A DNA stretch of 64,000 bases. Source: Lewinellaceae bacterium (GTDB taxonomy: Bacteria > Bacteroidota > Bacteroidia > Chitinophagales > Saprospiraceae). Position 1 is the first letter of the stretch. Every line of letters begins with the position of its first letter. A program made the translations under genes and the position numbers. The stretch spans positions 1 to 64,000 of the forward strand of contig JAHELJ010000007.1 of NCBI GenBank assembly GCA_024644235.1, read 5' to 3'. Shown here one piece after another: positions 56,211 through 64,000 of this stretch. The notes beneath the pieces are model-generated. The model saw nothing but the letters and a program-made list of their open reading frames with translations. It was not told where the DNA came from and did no database searches.

Positions 56211-57737
56211 ATGGAGAAACCTTACGATGCCATCATTATTGGAGCCGGACACAATGGTCTTATTGCTGCGACATATCTGGGCAAGAAGGGCAAAAAAGTA
56301 GTAGTCCTGGAGAAGAATACCTTCCCTGGCGGTTTAGCAACCAGGACTGAGTTCCACACTGGCTATCGGTCACCTGGAATTTTGCAGGATTCAAGTCTGC
56401 TTGATTATAAAGTAGTACAGGACCTTGGCCTGGAAAGCAAGGGGCTGGTCATACAAAACCAAAGGCCAGAGATAATGCTCCTAGGTAGAAATCATGATGA
56501 GATATTGCTGGAGCAGGATGCTGAGAAAAGCGTCGCTGCCATCGCTAGGCACTCAAAAAAAGATGCCCAGCGATACCTCGACTATCTCCAATTTATTCAA
56601 GACATCCGTCCATTCATTCAATCAGTCTTCAGTAACATGCCACCCGATCTTTCCGGCTTTGCCCCGGGTCAAGTGATGAAGTTGGGACAGCTCGGCTGGA
56701 AGCTAAGGCGGCTGGGTAAGGCTACCATGCTGCAGCTGTTGAAAGTGGCACCGATGTGCGTGAGCGATTTCCTGGATGAATACTTTGAAACTGATTTACT
56801 CAAGTCCGGCTTGTCCTTCCCTGCACTACTCGGATCTTTCACCAGTCCCAGATCAGCATATACCACCTTGAACCTGTTGATGTGGGATTGTCGTTCTAAG
56901 TGCTACCTCCCGGGTGGACCGGCAGCCCTGATTGATAGCCTCCTCAAGGCAGCAGAATCATTGGGAGTTGAAGTCAAGATGGATAGCGAGGTAAAGAGCA
57001 TCCACTTTGATGATAAGAATTGCGTGGAGGGTATCGCCCTTGAAAATGGTGATACCTACCTCTCACCTATTGTCTTGTCATCAGCCACGCCCAGGCATAC
57101 GTTCTTTGATCTCGTCCCAAATTACCAGCTCAGTTTTGAGCTGGAGCACGATGTGAAAAATTACCGGTCACGAGGAATGACTGCCAAAATGAATTTAGCT
57201 CTAGATCGTATTCCCAGCCAGGTGAAGGCATCGATTATTCGCTTGGGTTCAGATTGGGCTACGATGGAGCTTGCGTTCGATCCCTCAAAATACAGGCAAA
57301 TACCGGAGGAACCCACCCTCGAGTTGTCAATCCCTAGCCTTGGTGATCCGCAACTCGCTCCTGAAGGACATGCAGTACTTTCTATCCTGGCCCACCATAT
57401 CCCTTACAACTTAGAGGGTGGCTGGACAGATGCTGCAAAGACCACCTTGAGTCAAGCCATCCTTTCCGCATTGGATAGCTATCTACCCGGGATTAGTGAA
57501 ACGATCGTGGGATCTGAGATCATCACCCCTCAGGATCTGGAGAACAATTATGGTTTGACAGAAGGACAGATCTTTCATGGGGAACACGCAATTGATCAGA
57601 TTCTAGCCCGACCCATTCCCTCCTGTGCTCGTTATGCGACACCCTTAGCGGGTCTATTTCTTTGTGGCAGTGGCACATTTCCCGGTGGAGGAATAACGGG
57701 TACGCCAGGTAGGTTGGCAATAGAAGCTATTCGATGA
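56211..57737 (+). CDS. PYROXD2-like FAD-dependent oxidoreductase B
   Basis: Second flavoprotein of the same family, 508 residues, clearly paralogous to its neighbour: IIGAGHNGLIAATYLGKKG at the start, VLEKNTFPGGLATRTEFHTG next, and CGSGTFPGGGITGTPG near the end. The overall match to paralogue A is moderate, so the pair diverged long ago and may form a heterodimer or act on successive steps. I start at the ATG at 56211, which places the dinucleotide fold at residue 5; the frame is open further upstream inside the previous gene. Confidence 0.88.
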   Translation: MEKPYDAIIIGAGHNGLIAATYLGKKGKKVVVLEKNTFPGGLATRTEFHTGYRSPGILQDSSLLDYKVVQDLGLESKGLVIQNQRPEIMLLGRNHDEILLEQDAEKSVAAIARHSKKDAQRYLDYLQFIQDIRPFIQSVFSNMPPDLSGFAPGQVMKLGQLGWKLRRLGKATMLQLLKVAPMCVSDFLDEYFETDLLKSGLSFPALLGSFTSPRSAYTTLNLLMWDCRSKCYLPGGPAALIDSLLKAAESLGVEVKMDSEVKSIHFDDKNCVEGIALENGDTYLSPIVLSSATPRHTFFDLVPNYQLSFELEHDVKNYRSRGMTAKMNLALDRIPSQVKASIIRLGSDWATMELAFDPSKYRQIPEEPTLELSIPSLGDPQLAPEGHAVLSILAHHIPYNLEGGWTDAAKTTLSQAILSALDSYLPGISETIVGSEIITPQDLENNYGLTEGQIFHGEHAIDQILARPIPSCARYATPLAGLFLCGSGTFPGGGITGTPGRLAIEAIR

Positions 57738-57756
57738 CCTGTATGCAAAACGGTGA

Positions 57757-57906
57757 TTAATACTCAGCGCAATATGCTTCAGCTTGTGAGCCCTCAAAAT
57801 ACTTCACAAATATTTTGACTCTGCTATCCTGTCAGTAATCTGGGCGGATGGAGAAGAACAACCTGCCAAACTGATTAAGAACAGAGTGGATGCAACTAGA
57901 TAACAT
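57757..57906 (-). pseudogene. Possible small gene remnant with in-frame TGA
   Basis: A minus-strand frame from an ATG at 57906 to a TAA at 57757 is interrupted once, by TGA at codon 25. The first half (LSSCIHSVLNQFGRLFF) looks like a lipoprotein signal; the second (RVKIFVKYFEGSQAEAYC) looks like ordinary coding sequence. It lies 32 bases downstream of the amidohydrolase gene. It may be a decayed short gene or chance; the evidence is thin. Confidence 0.2.
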
Positions 57907-57938
57907 CTAGGTTTTTATGAAATATTTTTGATCCGGGT

Positions 57939-59609
57939 CTAATTCAATTCAAATACTTTCTTCCCGCCCACATAGGTCTGCAACACCTGTACATTCTTAA
58001 TCTTATTAGGATCTATCTCGGTGATATTTTCACTCAGCAGGACAAAATCCGCCAATTTCCCTGCCTCAAGAGTTCCTTTAATGTTTTCCTCAAATGATGC
58101 GTAGGCGGCATTTTTTGTATAGGCCCTAAGGGCTTCTTCAACCGTAATCTTCTGCTCCGGCACCCAACCGTCAGGGTTCTGATCATCCAAGGTCCTCCTG
58201 GTTACGGCAGCATAAATACCCATTAGGGGTGAAGCAGGAGCCACCGCCCAGTCACTTCCAAATGCCAGAATAGCACCCTCATCCAACAGAGACTGGAAGG
58301 CATAAGTCGTTTTGATTCGTTCCGGACCGATGTAGGCCTCTGCCCACCTGCCATCATCGATGGCATGGTATGGCTGCATACTGGCAATCACACCCAACTT
58401 TTGAAATCGACTTATATCTTCTCGAGCTAAGTGTTGGGCATGTTCAATCCGAAACCGGCGGTCTCTTTCCTCATTTGTTCTGATCACTTCTTCAAAAATA
58501 TTCAGCAAAGTATGATTGGCGCTGTCACCGATAGCGTGGACAAAAAGATGGAGGCCAGCCCTATCCGCATCTAAAATCCACTGGTTTAGATTTTCTTCGC
58601 TGTTGATAAAAAATCCCTTGTCATCTGCCTTGTCGGTGTAATGTTCATGAAAGGCAGCGGTGTGTGATCCCAGAGAACCATCCACAAATCCCTTAAGGCA
58701 ATCCGTTCGAAGATAAGAGTCACTTTCATCCGGCATAGCTGCTAGTCGTCGCCAATCTTTAATGGGTGTAGCGGCGTAAATCCTCACCTGCAGATCTCCT
58801 GTTTGTCGAAACCTCAAAGCAGTTGAATAGGACTCGACATCGCCATTCAAACCGTCCACATCATGTACTGAAGTCACTCCATTTTCCAGGAAATATTTCA
58901 TTGCCGCATCGAAGGCTTTATCCCTCTGCGCTTCGTTCATTGGCGGAACTTCTTCAAATACCAGGCTCATGGCATTGTCCTTCAGTATGCCAGTTAGGTT
59001 TTCACCGGCATCCTTAATAATTTCTCCTCCATCAACCTCCGGAGTATCCTTATTTATTTCCGCAAACTGCAGGGCCAAGCTGTTCGCCAGTGCCATGTGT
59101 CCATCGAGCCTGGAAAGAAACAGGGGATTATCGGGGGTAACACTGTCCACCCAATTTCTGTGAGGAAGCTCACCTCCCCAAAGAGTGTGGTCCCAATTGC
59201 CTTCGAGGATCCACTCGCCTGGTCGAAGGGTTTTCGCATATTCGGCAACACGCCGGATGAATTCTTGTGGAGTTGCTGCATCGCGGAGATCAACACTCAG
59301 TAAGCTGCGACCTCCGGTTATCAAATGAACATGGCAATCAATGAATCCGGGTACAATAAATTTTCCCCGACCATCGATCACTTCGGTTTCAGGGCCCTTC
59401 AATTCTAGAACGTCATCATGCCTGCCGATGGCTATAATGGTGTCTCCGCTGACTGCCAGGGCATCAGCAGAAGGCTGCACATCGTTGCCGGTCCATATGT
59501 TTGCATTATGAATGATCAAGTCTGCCATGGATGCTTCATCGTTACACGAGATAATTAAGATCAAAAGAAAAAATATATAATAACCCCTGCGGGTCTTAAC
59601 ACATGCCAT
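57939..59609 (-). CDS. YtcJ-like amidohydrolase lipoprotein
   Basis: Metal-dependent amidohydrolase of the family that includes YtcJ and NfdA, hydrolysing amide bonds in unknown small molecules. The N-terminus has a lipobox-type signal (FFLLILIISC near residue 22). The metal His pair is in PGFIDCHVHLITGG near residue 92; later ligands are in LFVHAIGDSAN, RIEHAQHL and LAFGSDWAVAP. The length of 556 residues is typical. It lies 11 bases downstream of the small VOC gene, so they probably share a transcript. Confidence 0.9.
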   Translation of the reverse strand: MACVKTRRGYYIFFLLILIISCNDEASMADLIIHNANIWTGNDVQPSADALAVSGDTIIAIGRHDDVLELKGPETEVIDGRGKFIVPGFIDCHVHLITGGRSLLSVDLRDAATPQEFIRRVAEYAKTLRPGEWILEGNWDHTLWGGELPHRNWVDSVTPDNPLFLSRLDGHMALANSLALQFAEINKDTPEVDGGEIIKDAGENLTGILKDNAMSLVFEEVPPMNEAQRDKAFDAAMKYFLENGVTSVHDVDGLNGDVESYSTALRFRQTGDLQVRIYAATPIKDWRRLAAMPDESDSYLRTDCLKGFVDGSLGSHTAAFHEHYTDKADDKGFFINSEENLNQWILDADRAGLHLFVHAIGDSANHTLLNIFEEVIRTNEERDRRFRIEHAQHLAREDISRFQKLGVIASMQPYHAIDDGRWAEAYIGPERIKTTYAFQSLLDEGAILAFGSDWAVAPASPLMGIYAAVTRRTLDDQNPDGWVPEQKITVEEALRAYTKNAAYASFEENIKGTLEAGKLADFVLLSENITEIDPNKIKNVQVLQTYVGGKKVFELN

Positions 59610-59620
59610 TATTGCTTCAT

Positions 59621-60007
59621 TTATTCAGTAATCTCAATTAAGTTGCCTTCCGGATCACTAACTACACTTTCATAATATCCGTCACCAGTGATTCTCGGCT
59701 CTCCAAGTATCTTATGTCCTGCGTTTCTGATCTCTTCCGTCAGCAAATCGACTTTCTCACGAGAGCCGACCGATATCGCAATATGTGCCAGCCCAGATCT
59801 TGGATGATCTGTTTCCAACATCTTACTTACATCTGGCTTATACATCAACTCGATGCGGGCCCCACTTTCGAATGATAAGAAGTAAGAGCTAAACTCTTTC
59901 TTTGGATTGAAATAGAGCTGATTAGAATGGACATCAAAAAAAGTGAGATAGAATGATCTCATTTTTTCGAGGTCTTTTGTCCATATGGCAACGTGCTCAA
60001 TTTTCAT
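59621..60007 (-). CDS. VOC-family (glyoxalase-like) protein
   Basis: Vicinal-oxygen-chelate fold protein of 128 residues. MKIEHVAIWTKDLEKMRSFY is the first module, with a metal-ligand His; LAHIAISVGSREKVDLL near residue 71 supplies the second, and DPEGNLIEITE at the end supplies the Glu. The arrangement is that of lactoylglutathione-lyase relatives, but no specific substrate can be named. It sits between the amidohydrolase and the C-GCAxxG-C-C gene on the same strand. Confidence 0.88.
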   Translation of the reverse strand: MKIEHVAIWTKDLEKMRSFYLTFFDVHSNQLYFNPKKEFSSYFLSFESGARIELMYKPDVSKMLETDHPRSGLAHIAISVGSREKVDLLTEEIRNAGHKILGEPRITGDGYYESVVSDPEGNLIEITE

Positions 60008-60105
60008 ATTAGCTGAGGTCTAAGAATATATAAAGGAACAGCTGTAAGATATCAGTGTGCCTGGAATCGACCTAAATCTATGGCTCATTGACTCCGGGTG
60101 AGGAG

Positions 60106-60966
60106 TTAGCAAGCTCCTACGCTGGTGGCAGTCAGACATGACATGATCTCAGCACATCCTCCTTGCTCGAGGTGCGCATTATGGGATTTGAAGGTAAATT
60201 TCTCACCTGTGATTTGCTGGCACAGTATCTGACCATCAGTCACCTCTTCGAATGCCTTCATAGTTGCCTCGGCCGCTGGATTATGAAAAGCAGAATTGAT
60301 CTCTCTTTCTCTACACCACTCCAATGTATTCAGCCAAATTGCAGAGGCAAGAGCTCCACATCCTCCTCCAGATAATCCCAGTCCTCCTGCGAAGCCAGCT
60401 ACCATCACCATCTGCTCATCACTGGCGCCCATTCTCCGGGCTACTTCCGAAGCACAACTCACCGGTCCTGATATCAGGCTGCTTGATGATTTTTGTAAGG
60501 CCTCTTTTGCTATTTCTATGGCCTCAGGTGCCCACTCTTCGGCCAGCCGGAAACAATGCAGGAACCTACCAGTCAGAAAGTATTTGGCAAAGCTCCAATT
60601 GTTGGAAAAGTCACAGTGCGTGATTTCCCGGCAGTTAATGGTTCCCTCACGCTGTACAAAAGAATCCATGATACTCCGGGTAGCCAAGACAGCAAGAGCC
60701 ATGGCCTCCTGAAGATCATCAAATCGTCGATAGGCCTCTGCACCGGCAGCCATCGATGCACCCCAAAGCATTCCGCATTGATGCCCGCGAGCCAGTATGC
60801 CACCCGCCAAAGGGTCTATAGCGACCTCGGCTTCGACGTTAGGGTGCTCAAATTCGCGGTTGAGGATATAAAAAAGGGTACGTGAACACGTACCCAGCTT
60901 TCGAAATACCTTCTTTGGCCTTTGAGGTTCGGGATCGTATTTTTTTGTCTTTTCCTGATTCTTCAT
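60106..60966 (-). CDS. C-GCAxxG-C-C family protein
   Basis: Protein of 286 residues of the C_GCAxxG_C_C family, which is often placed near redox or selenium-related genes and has no proven function. Key cysteines are in ARGHQCGMLWGASMA near residue 54, INCREITHCDF, ISGPVSCASEVARRMG near 178 and GGLGLSGGGCGALASAIW near 205 (the GCAxxG-like core), with more in the tail (CQQITG, GCAEIMSC, SVGAC). The Cys pattern suggests metal or iron-sulfur binding. It starts well away from its upstream neighbour. Confidence 0.75.
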   Translation of the reverse strand: MKNQEKTKKYDPEPQRPKKVFRKLGTCSRTLFYILNREFEHPNVEAEVAIDPLAGGILARGHQCGMLWGASMAAGAEAYRRFDDLQEAMALAVLATRSIMDSFVQREGTINCREITHCDFSNNWSFAKYFLTGRFLHCFRLAEEWAPEAIEIAKEALQKSSSSLISGPVSCASEVARRMGASDEQMVMVAGFAGGLGLSGGGCGALASAIWLNTLEWCREREINSAFHNPAAEATMKAFEEVTDGQILCQQITGEKFTFKSHNAHLEQGGCAEIMSCLTATSVGAC

Positions 60967-61025
60967 GATTGGTTGAGACCATCGTTCTAGTCTAACTAAT
61001 CATGACAAGAATAATACGCCATGAG

Positions 61026-61086
61026 ATCAATCATCATGTTAGATGATTTAGAATGATCCCACTGGTTTTCTAGGGTGATGATTGAT
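61026..61086. repeat. Inverted repeat upstream of the C-GCAxxG-C-C gene
   Basis: ATCAATCATCA (61026-61036) and TGATGATTGAT (61076-61086) are perfectly complementary 11-base arms separated by 39 bases. They lie between the small acidic frame and the C-GCAxxG-C-C gene and could form a terminator-like or regulatory hairpin; there is no T run. Confidence 0.4.
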
Positions 61087-61090
61087 TGAG

Positions 61091-61210
61091 TTACTCACCT
61101 TCTCCGTTCGCCTCTATTTCTGTCAACAATGCTTCACTATGACCTTCACCTCCGTCCTCCTGCTGATTGGCTTCATCATCGCCTTCATCAATGAGTGATT
61201 CTTCAAGCAC
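61091..61210 (-). CDS. Possible 39-residue acidic peptide
   Basis: Short open frame on the minus strand from GTG (61208-61210) to TAA, 24 bases downstream of the PD40 lipoprotein gene. Its composition is very acidic (many Glu/Asp, with Gly and Asn; e.g. LIDEGDDEANQQEDGGEG) and codon choice looks coding. There is no recognisable motif or start signal. It may be a real small protein, the tail of a lost gene, or chance. Confidence 0.25.
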   Translation of the reverse strand: MLEESLIDEGDDEANQQEDGGEGHSEALLTEIEANGEGE

Positions 61211-61234
61211 CAGGTTACCTTATTTAAGTGGTTC

Positions 61235-62191
61235 CTATTTCACCTCTACAAATACAGGTGCCTGTTGGTACTTGTATGTAGTATCAGTCAACATGGTCAC
61301 TTCTTTGGTAGTCCAGTTCAACAAAGCAATGTCAAATTGACTTTGTTCCTTGTCAAATACTTCGATGGCTAACCATCTTGCATTTGGGCTCCAGTCGTGC
61401 CAACCCTCGCTCATTTCTTTGTCCGTCAGTTTCCACTGTCTGCTTCCATCCGGCGTTGTAGCAAAAAGTGAATACTGGCCATCTTGCATGGATTGATAGG
61501 TGATATAGTTGTCGATCAGGTTCCAGCGGGGGGGACCTGCCTTGTATGAGTGCCAACGGGCTGTGGTATCGCTGCGCGGGTACTCGGTGATTTGCTTCAA
61601 CCCGGTGCCATCGACATTGATCACAAAAAGCTCATCGTAAAACATAGAATCTCTCACCATGGGTACCGGCGATCCCCGAAAATAGATCTGACTCCCATCT
61701 GGAGAGAAGGTTGGATCATTGATCATGGCCAGATCAGGCTCAACCCGCTGAAGGAGATTACCCTGCAGATCAATGATATGAAATGCAGAATCGACCGTTC
61801 GAAAAGGTCTGACTACCAGCTCGCTGCCGTTCTTTCGGCTTCCCATCCAGGAGTCCGCTAGCCGGACATCGTATACCTTACGAATGCCATTGCCATGAGC
61901 ATCCACCTCGTGCAAGAAATAATGTCGATGGGCTGTATCTCTATCCGACAAAAAGTACACCTTATCGGCATGAGCGTAGTAGACCCAATCCACTCCGGGC
62001 GATCTGCTGATTTGCTTCTTGTCAGATCCGTCTAGATTCATGCTGAACACTTCATAGTCATCTGCTTCTTCATCATACAAAACATTGTAGGCAATCCTGT
62101 AAACAACATCTTCTTCTGTGACACCCCTGTCGTCGGAGCTGCAGGAAAGTATAATTACGGTAAGCCAAAAACCATATAGCAGATTCTTCAT
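61235..62191 (-). CDS. PD40/TolB-like beta-propeller lipoprotein
   Basis: Exported lipoprotein of 318 residues. The signal ends in a lipobox (VIILSC, Cys about residue 16). The body is built from TolB/WD40-like PD40 repeats: YEVFSMNLDGSDKKQISRSPG, DPTFSPDGSQIYFRG, LFVINVDGTGLKQITEYPR and YSLFATTPDGSRQW. No catalytic domain is attached, so a binding or scaffolding role is likely. I prefer the ATG at 62191 (MKNLLYGF) over a codon 7 residues upstream because it begins a clean signal peptide. Confidence 0.85.
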   Translation of the reverse strand: MKNLLYGFWLTVIILSCSSDDRGVTEEDVVYRIAYNVLYDEEADDYEVFSMNLDGSDKKQISRSPGVDWVYYAHADKVYFLSDRDTAHRHYFLHEVDAHGNGIRKVYDVRLADSWMGSRKNGSELVVRPFRTVDSAFHIIDLQGNLLQRVEPDLAMINDPTFSPDGSQIYFRGSPVPMVRDSMFYDELFVINVDGTGLKQITEYPRSDTTARWHSYKAGPPRWNLIDNYITYQSMQDGQYSLFATTPDGSRQWKLTDKEMSEGWHDWSPNARWLAIEVFDKEQSQFDIALLNWTTKEVTMLTDTTYKYQQAPVFVEVK

Positions 62192-62249
62192 CTTTCCTTT
62201 GTTTAGCACCAAAGGAAATACTTCTCATCCGGATATCATTGTAAAAATT

Positions 62250-63074
62250 TTACCTGATGGGAACGTAGTGCATATAGGCACCTTTTGAACTCAGATAGAG
62301 TTCAGGGTTGATGCCGGAAAAGTTTCTAAAGTCTTTGATGAAATGCGATTGATCGTAATACCCAAAATCGTCGGCGAGCCCGATCCAATTCAAGGAATTT
62401 TTCCCGAAAATTTCGAAGAGTATTTTGTTGAATCTTGAGATTCTTTGAAATGATTTTGGCGTTACTCCAACTTGCGATTTAAACAAATGAATAAACTGCT
62501 TGCTGGAATAGCCAGACCGATCCACGATTTCCGCAATTGCAGCCTTTGAAGGCATCGACGAGATTTTATCGATTCCAAACCGTATCACAGGAGATATCGT
62601 CTCTGCCCGGTATAGTTTAGCCAATAGCCATGATGTGATAATCTGAAAGTAGAATTCTGTGGTTGTTGCTCCCAACCGTTCACGAAGATCCTCTATCTCC
62701 CTGCCAAAAACCACTGATGTCTCAATCACCTGGTTGCGTAATTCTGTGACTGGCATACCAACAAAGGGAAAGCATCCTCCCGGGAGAAAAGAAACAACGA
62801 TCATTTCCACCTCGGATCCGGAAGAAATTGTCAAGAAAGTTTCCTGCATACCAGATAGCCAGGAATGCTGAAACTTCTTAACGGGTTCAAGAGTTACGTT
62901 ATCGAAAAGATATTGCGGGTCATCGTTTAGAGCGATCAATAGTGAGACACTGCCATCTGGCACAAGTCGATCAATCTTATGATCGGGACGATAATCACGG
63001 TAATAAACATAATCACGAACGTATTGATCTAGAGGAGGTCCCGGTTGGAACGATTGAAATATCATAGCAATCAA
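62250..63074 (-). CDS. AraC-family transcription regulator
   Basis: DNA-binding regulator of 274 residues. The N-terminal DUF6597-like sensor domain has PLDQYVRDYVYYR and LVPDGSVSLLIALND. The C-terminal double helix-turn-helix is AAIAEIVDRSGYSSKQFIHLFKSQVG ... WIGLADDFGYYDQSHFIKDFRNFSG (about residues 175-255), the AraC signature. The next upstream gene on the same strand is a VOC protein, a frequent companion. The inducer is unknown. Confidence 0.9.
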   Translation of the reverse strand: MIAMIFQSFQPGPPLDQYVRDYVYYRDYRPDHKIDRLVPDGSVSLLIALNDDPQYLFDNVTLEPVKKFQHSWLSGMQETFLTISSGSEVEMIVVSFLPGGCFPFVGMPVTELRNQVIETSVVFGREIEDLRERLGATTTEFYFQIITSWLLAKLYRAETISPVIRFGIDKISSMPSKAAIAEIVDRSGYSSKQFIHLFKSQVGVTPKSFQRISRFNKILFEIFGKNSLNWIGLADDFGYYDQSHFIKDFRNFSGINPELYLSSKGAYMHYVPIR

Positions 63075-63204
63075 ATAATTCGATAAACCAATAGGATCTA
63101 GTAATCTATTTATTGCACCCCGGAAATACCTCTATTAATTTCATACGACCTAGATTGATCAGCGATCAACCTTTGATAGCCCAGTCAACCGTGCAATATT
63201 GTGG

Positions 63205-63564
63205 TCACTTCTGGTACAGCGGTTCATAGAGCTGCACAATGACCCCACCTGGCATTTTGAAATGAGTAACCATTCCGTATCCCATGTTTTGAATATCATC
63301 AACAAACTCCACCCCTTTTGCTTTGAGGTCTCCAACTGTACCATTGATATCGTCGCAATAGAATGAAACATCATGTGCACCGGCTGGCTGACCATGCTTA
63401 GCGGTTGGATCAGCAGGGTGTACACCCATATCCGCTTCGGGTACATCAAAGATGAGCCAACCCTCTCCAATATCGGTTGCAGCAAAGCCAAGTTTGTCTC
63501 GCAGGAAGTCTCGAAGCTTGTCGGCCTCAGAACTGTAGAACATCGTATGTACACCTTTGATCAT
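63205..63564 (-). CDS. VOC-family (glyoxalase/bleomycin-resistance-like) protein
   Basis: Small VOC-fold protein of 119 residues. MIKGVHTMFYSSEADKLRDF carries the first ligand region, AHDVSFYCDDINGTV near residue 64 the second, and GVIVQLYEPLY the C-terminal Glu. The central GWLIFDVPEADMGVHP segment is common in bleomycin-resistance-like dioxygenase relatives. Substrate unknown. It lies 130 bases upstream of the AraC gene on the same strand. Confidence 0.87.
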   Translation of the reverse strand: MIKGVHTMFYSSEADKLRDFLRDKLGFAATDIGEGWLIFDVPEADMGVHPADPTAKHGQPAGAHDVSFYCDDINGTVGDLKAKGVEFVDDIQNMGYGMVTHFKMPGGVIVQLYEPLYQK

Positions 63565-63747
63565 AGTTGTCTCAATTTGCCAATTAAGTTATGTGATTCT
63601 GTTTGGATTAGTTGCAGCCATATATCGAAAACGGTAGAAGACCGGAGTAACCAGCTCACCTATTTTGCATTTCATCTGCGACTCGACACTTCAAGCCCCA
63701 TCCCTGAAATATTAATACATTACGTTGAAAATCAAAACTACACTACT

Positions 63748-64000
63748 ATGAGGCTTCTGGTTGCACTATCGCTTGTGTACTTTATCACCGATTCTACCCA
63801 AAGCCAGATTAATGCCAAGCTGATGCGCTACCTTGACGTATCCGGTACGCAAATTACCTTTGTATATGGAGGAGATATCTGGCTGGTCCCAAAGTCTGGC
63901 GGCCTCGCAACCCAGCTTACCCACTCCCCAGGAGAAGAAAGCTGGCCACGGTTTTCACCCGATGGCCAGACAATCGGTTATACAGCAAGCTATCATGGCA
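63748..64000 (+). CDS. Tricorn-like protease, N-terminal part (cut by window end)
   Basis: Open frame from the ATG at 63748 to the window edge, 84 codons seen. A signal peptide (LLVALSLVYFITDSTQSQ) is followed by a PD40 propeller start: LMRYLDVSGTQITFVYGGDI, LVPKSGGLATQLTHSPGE and WPRFSPDGQTIGYTASYHG. This is the typical beginning of the tricorn/S41 proteases of Bacteroidota; the catalytic part lies beyond the window, so the protease call is inferred. Confidence 0.75.
   Translation, partial: MRLLVALSLVYFITDSTQSQINAKLMRYLDVSGTQITFVYGGDIWLVPKSGGLATQLTHSPGEESWPRFSPDGQTIGYTASYHG

Overview
The window reads as chromosomal DNA of a Bacteroidota bacterium, probably a marine, gliding-type lineage such as Saprospiria or Cytophagia; the class is an inference. 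The phylum call rests on a PorP/SprF-family protein with an OmpA/PD40 partner and a giant protein carrying a type IX secretion (T9SS) type B C-terminal domain, an ECF sigma/FecR/STN-TonB receptor trio, a DUF1800/DUF1501 pair with a T9SS type A tail, the yajC-ybbR order, and starts without Shine-Dalgarno sequences. Several upstream regions carry TAnnTTTG-like -7 elements. No rRNA, tRNA, CRISPR array, prophage or insertion sequence was seen. Gene density is high, with three convergent gene pairs overlapping tail to tail and many ATGA overlaps.

Layout. 0-15 kb is mostly core: a glycosyltransferase, a TrmH-type RNA methyltransferase, a polytopic membrane protein, CTP synthase, an arsR-arsM pair with a clear operator candidate, YebC, primase, class II aldolase, thioredoxin reductase, a membrane-anchored subtilase, shikimate kinase, and yajC-ybbR-HAD. 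15-23 kb is a T9SS-linked surface operon (PorP/SprF, OmpA/PD40/TPR, 1393-residue adhesin). 23-30 kb holds NAD(P)H-hydrate repair coupled to an unusual zinc-less sirtuin, then the sigma/anti-sigma/receptor trio and a CNNM-CBS protein. 30-44 kb has DUF1800/DUF1501, an SLC12-like transporter, class Ia ribonucleotide reductase (nrdB-nrdA), CorA, a metallopeptidase coupled to a LolE-type permease, and tyrosyl-tRNA synthetase.

44-64 kb is more catabolic and accessory: an orphan TakP-like TRAP binding protein, a PIG-L/CBM9/DUF1080 fusion with an Smr protein and a sialidase-fold protein, YceI, O-acetylhomoserine sulfhydrylase and a DoxX-like protein. Next come a decaying heptamer tandem repeat and a large leader hairpin in front of a coupled three-gene unit (GcvT-like folate protein plus two PYROXD2-like flavoproteins). 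The window ends with an amidohydrolase, VOC proteins, a C-GCAxxG-C-C protein, a PD40 lipoprotein, an AraC regulator and the start of a tricorn-like protease.

Best candidates for undescribed biology: the GcvT/PYROXD2 pair operon, which may be a folate-linked oxidative demethylation or C1-transfer route of unknown substrate; the three-domain PIG-L fusion; the tyrosyl-tRNA synthetase with a degenerate HIGH motif; and the Tat plus T9SS double-signal DUF1501 protein.
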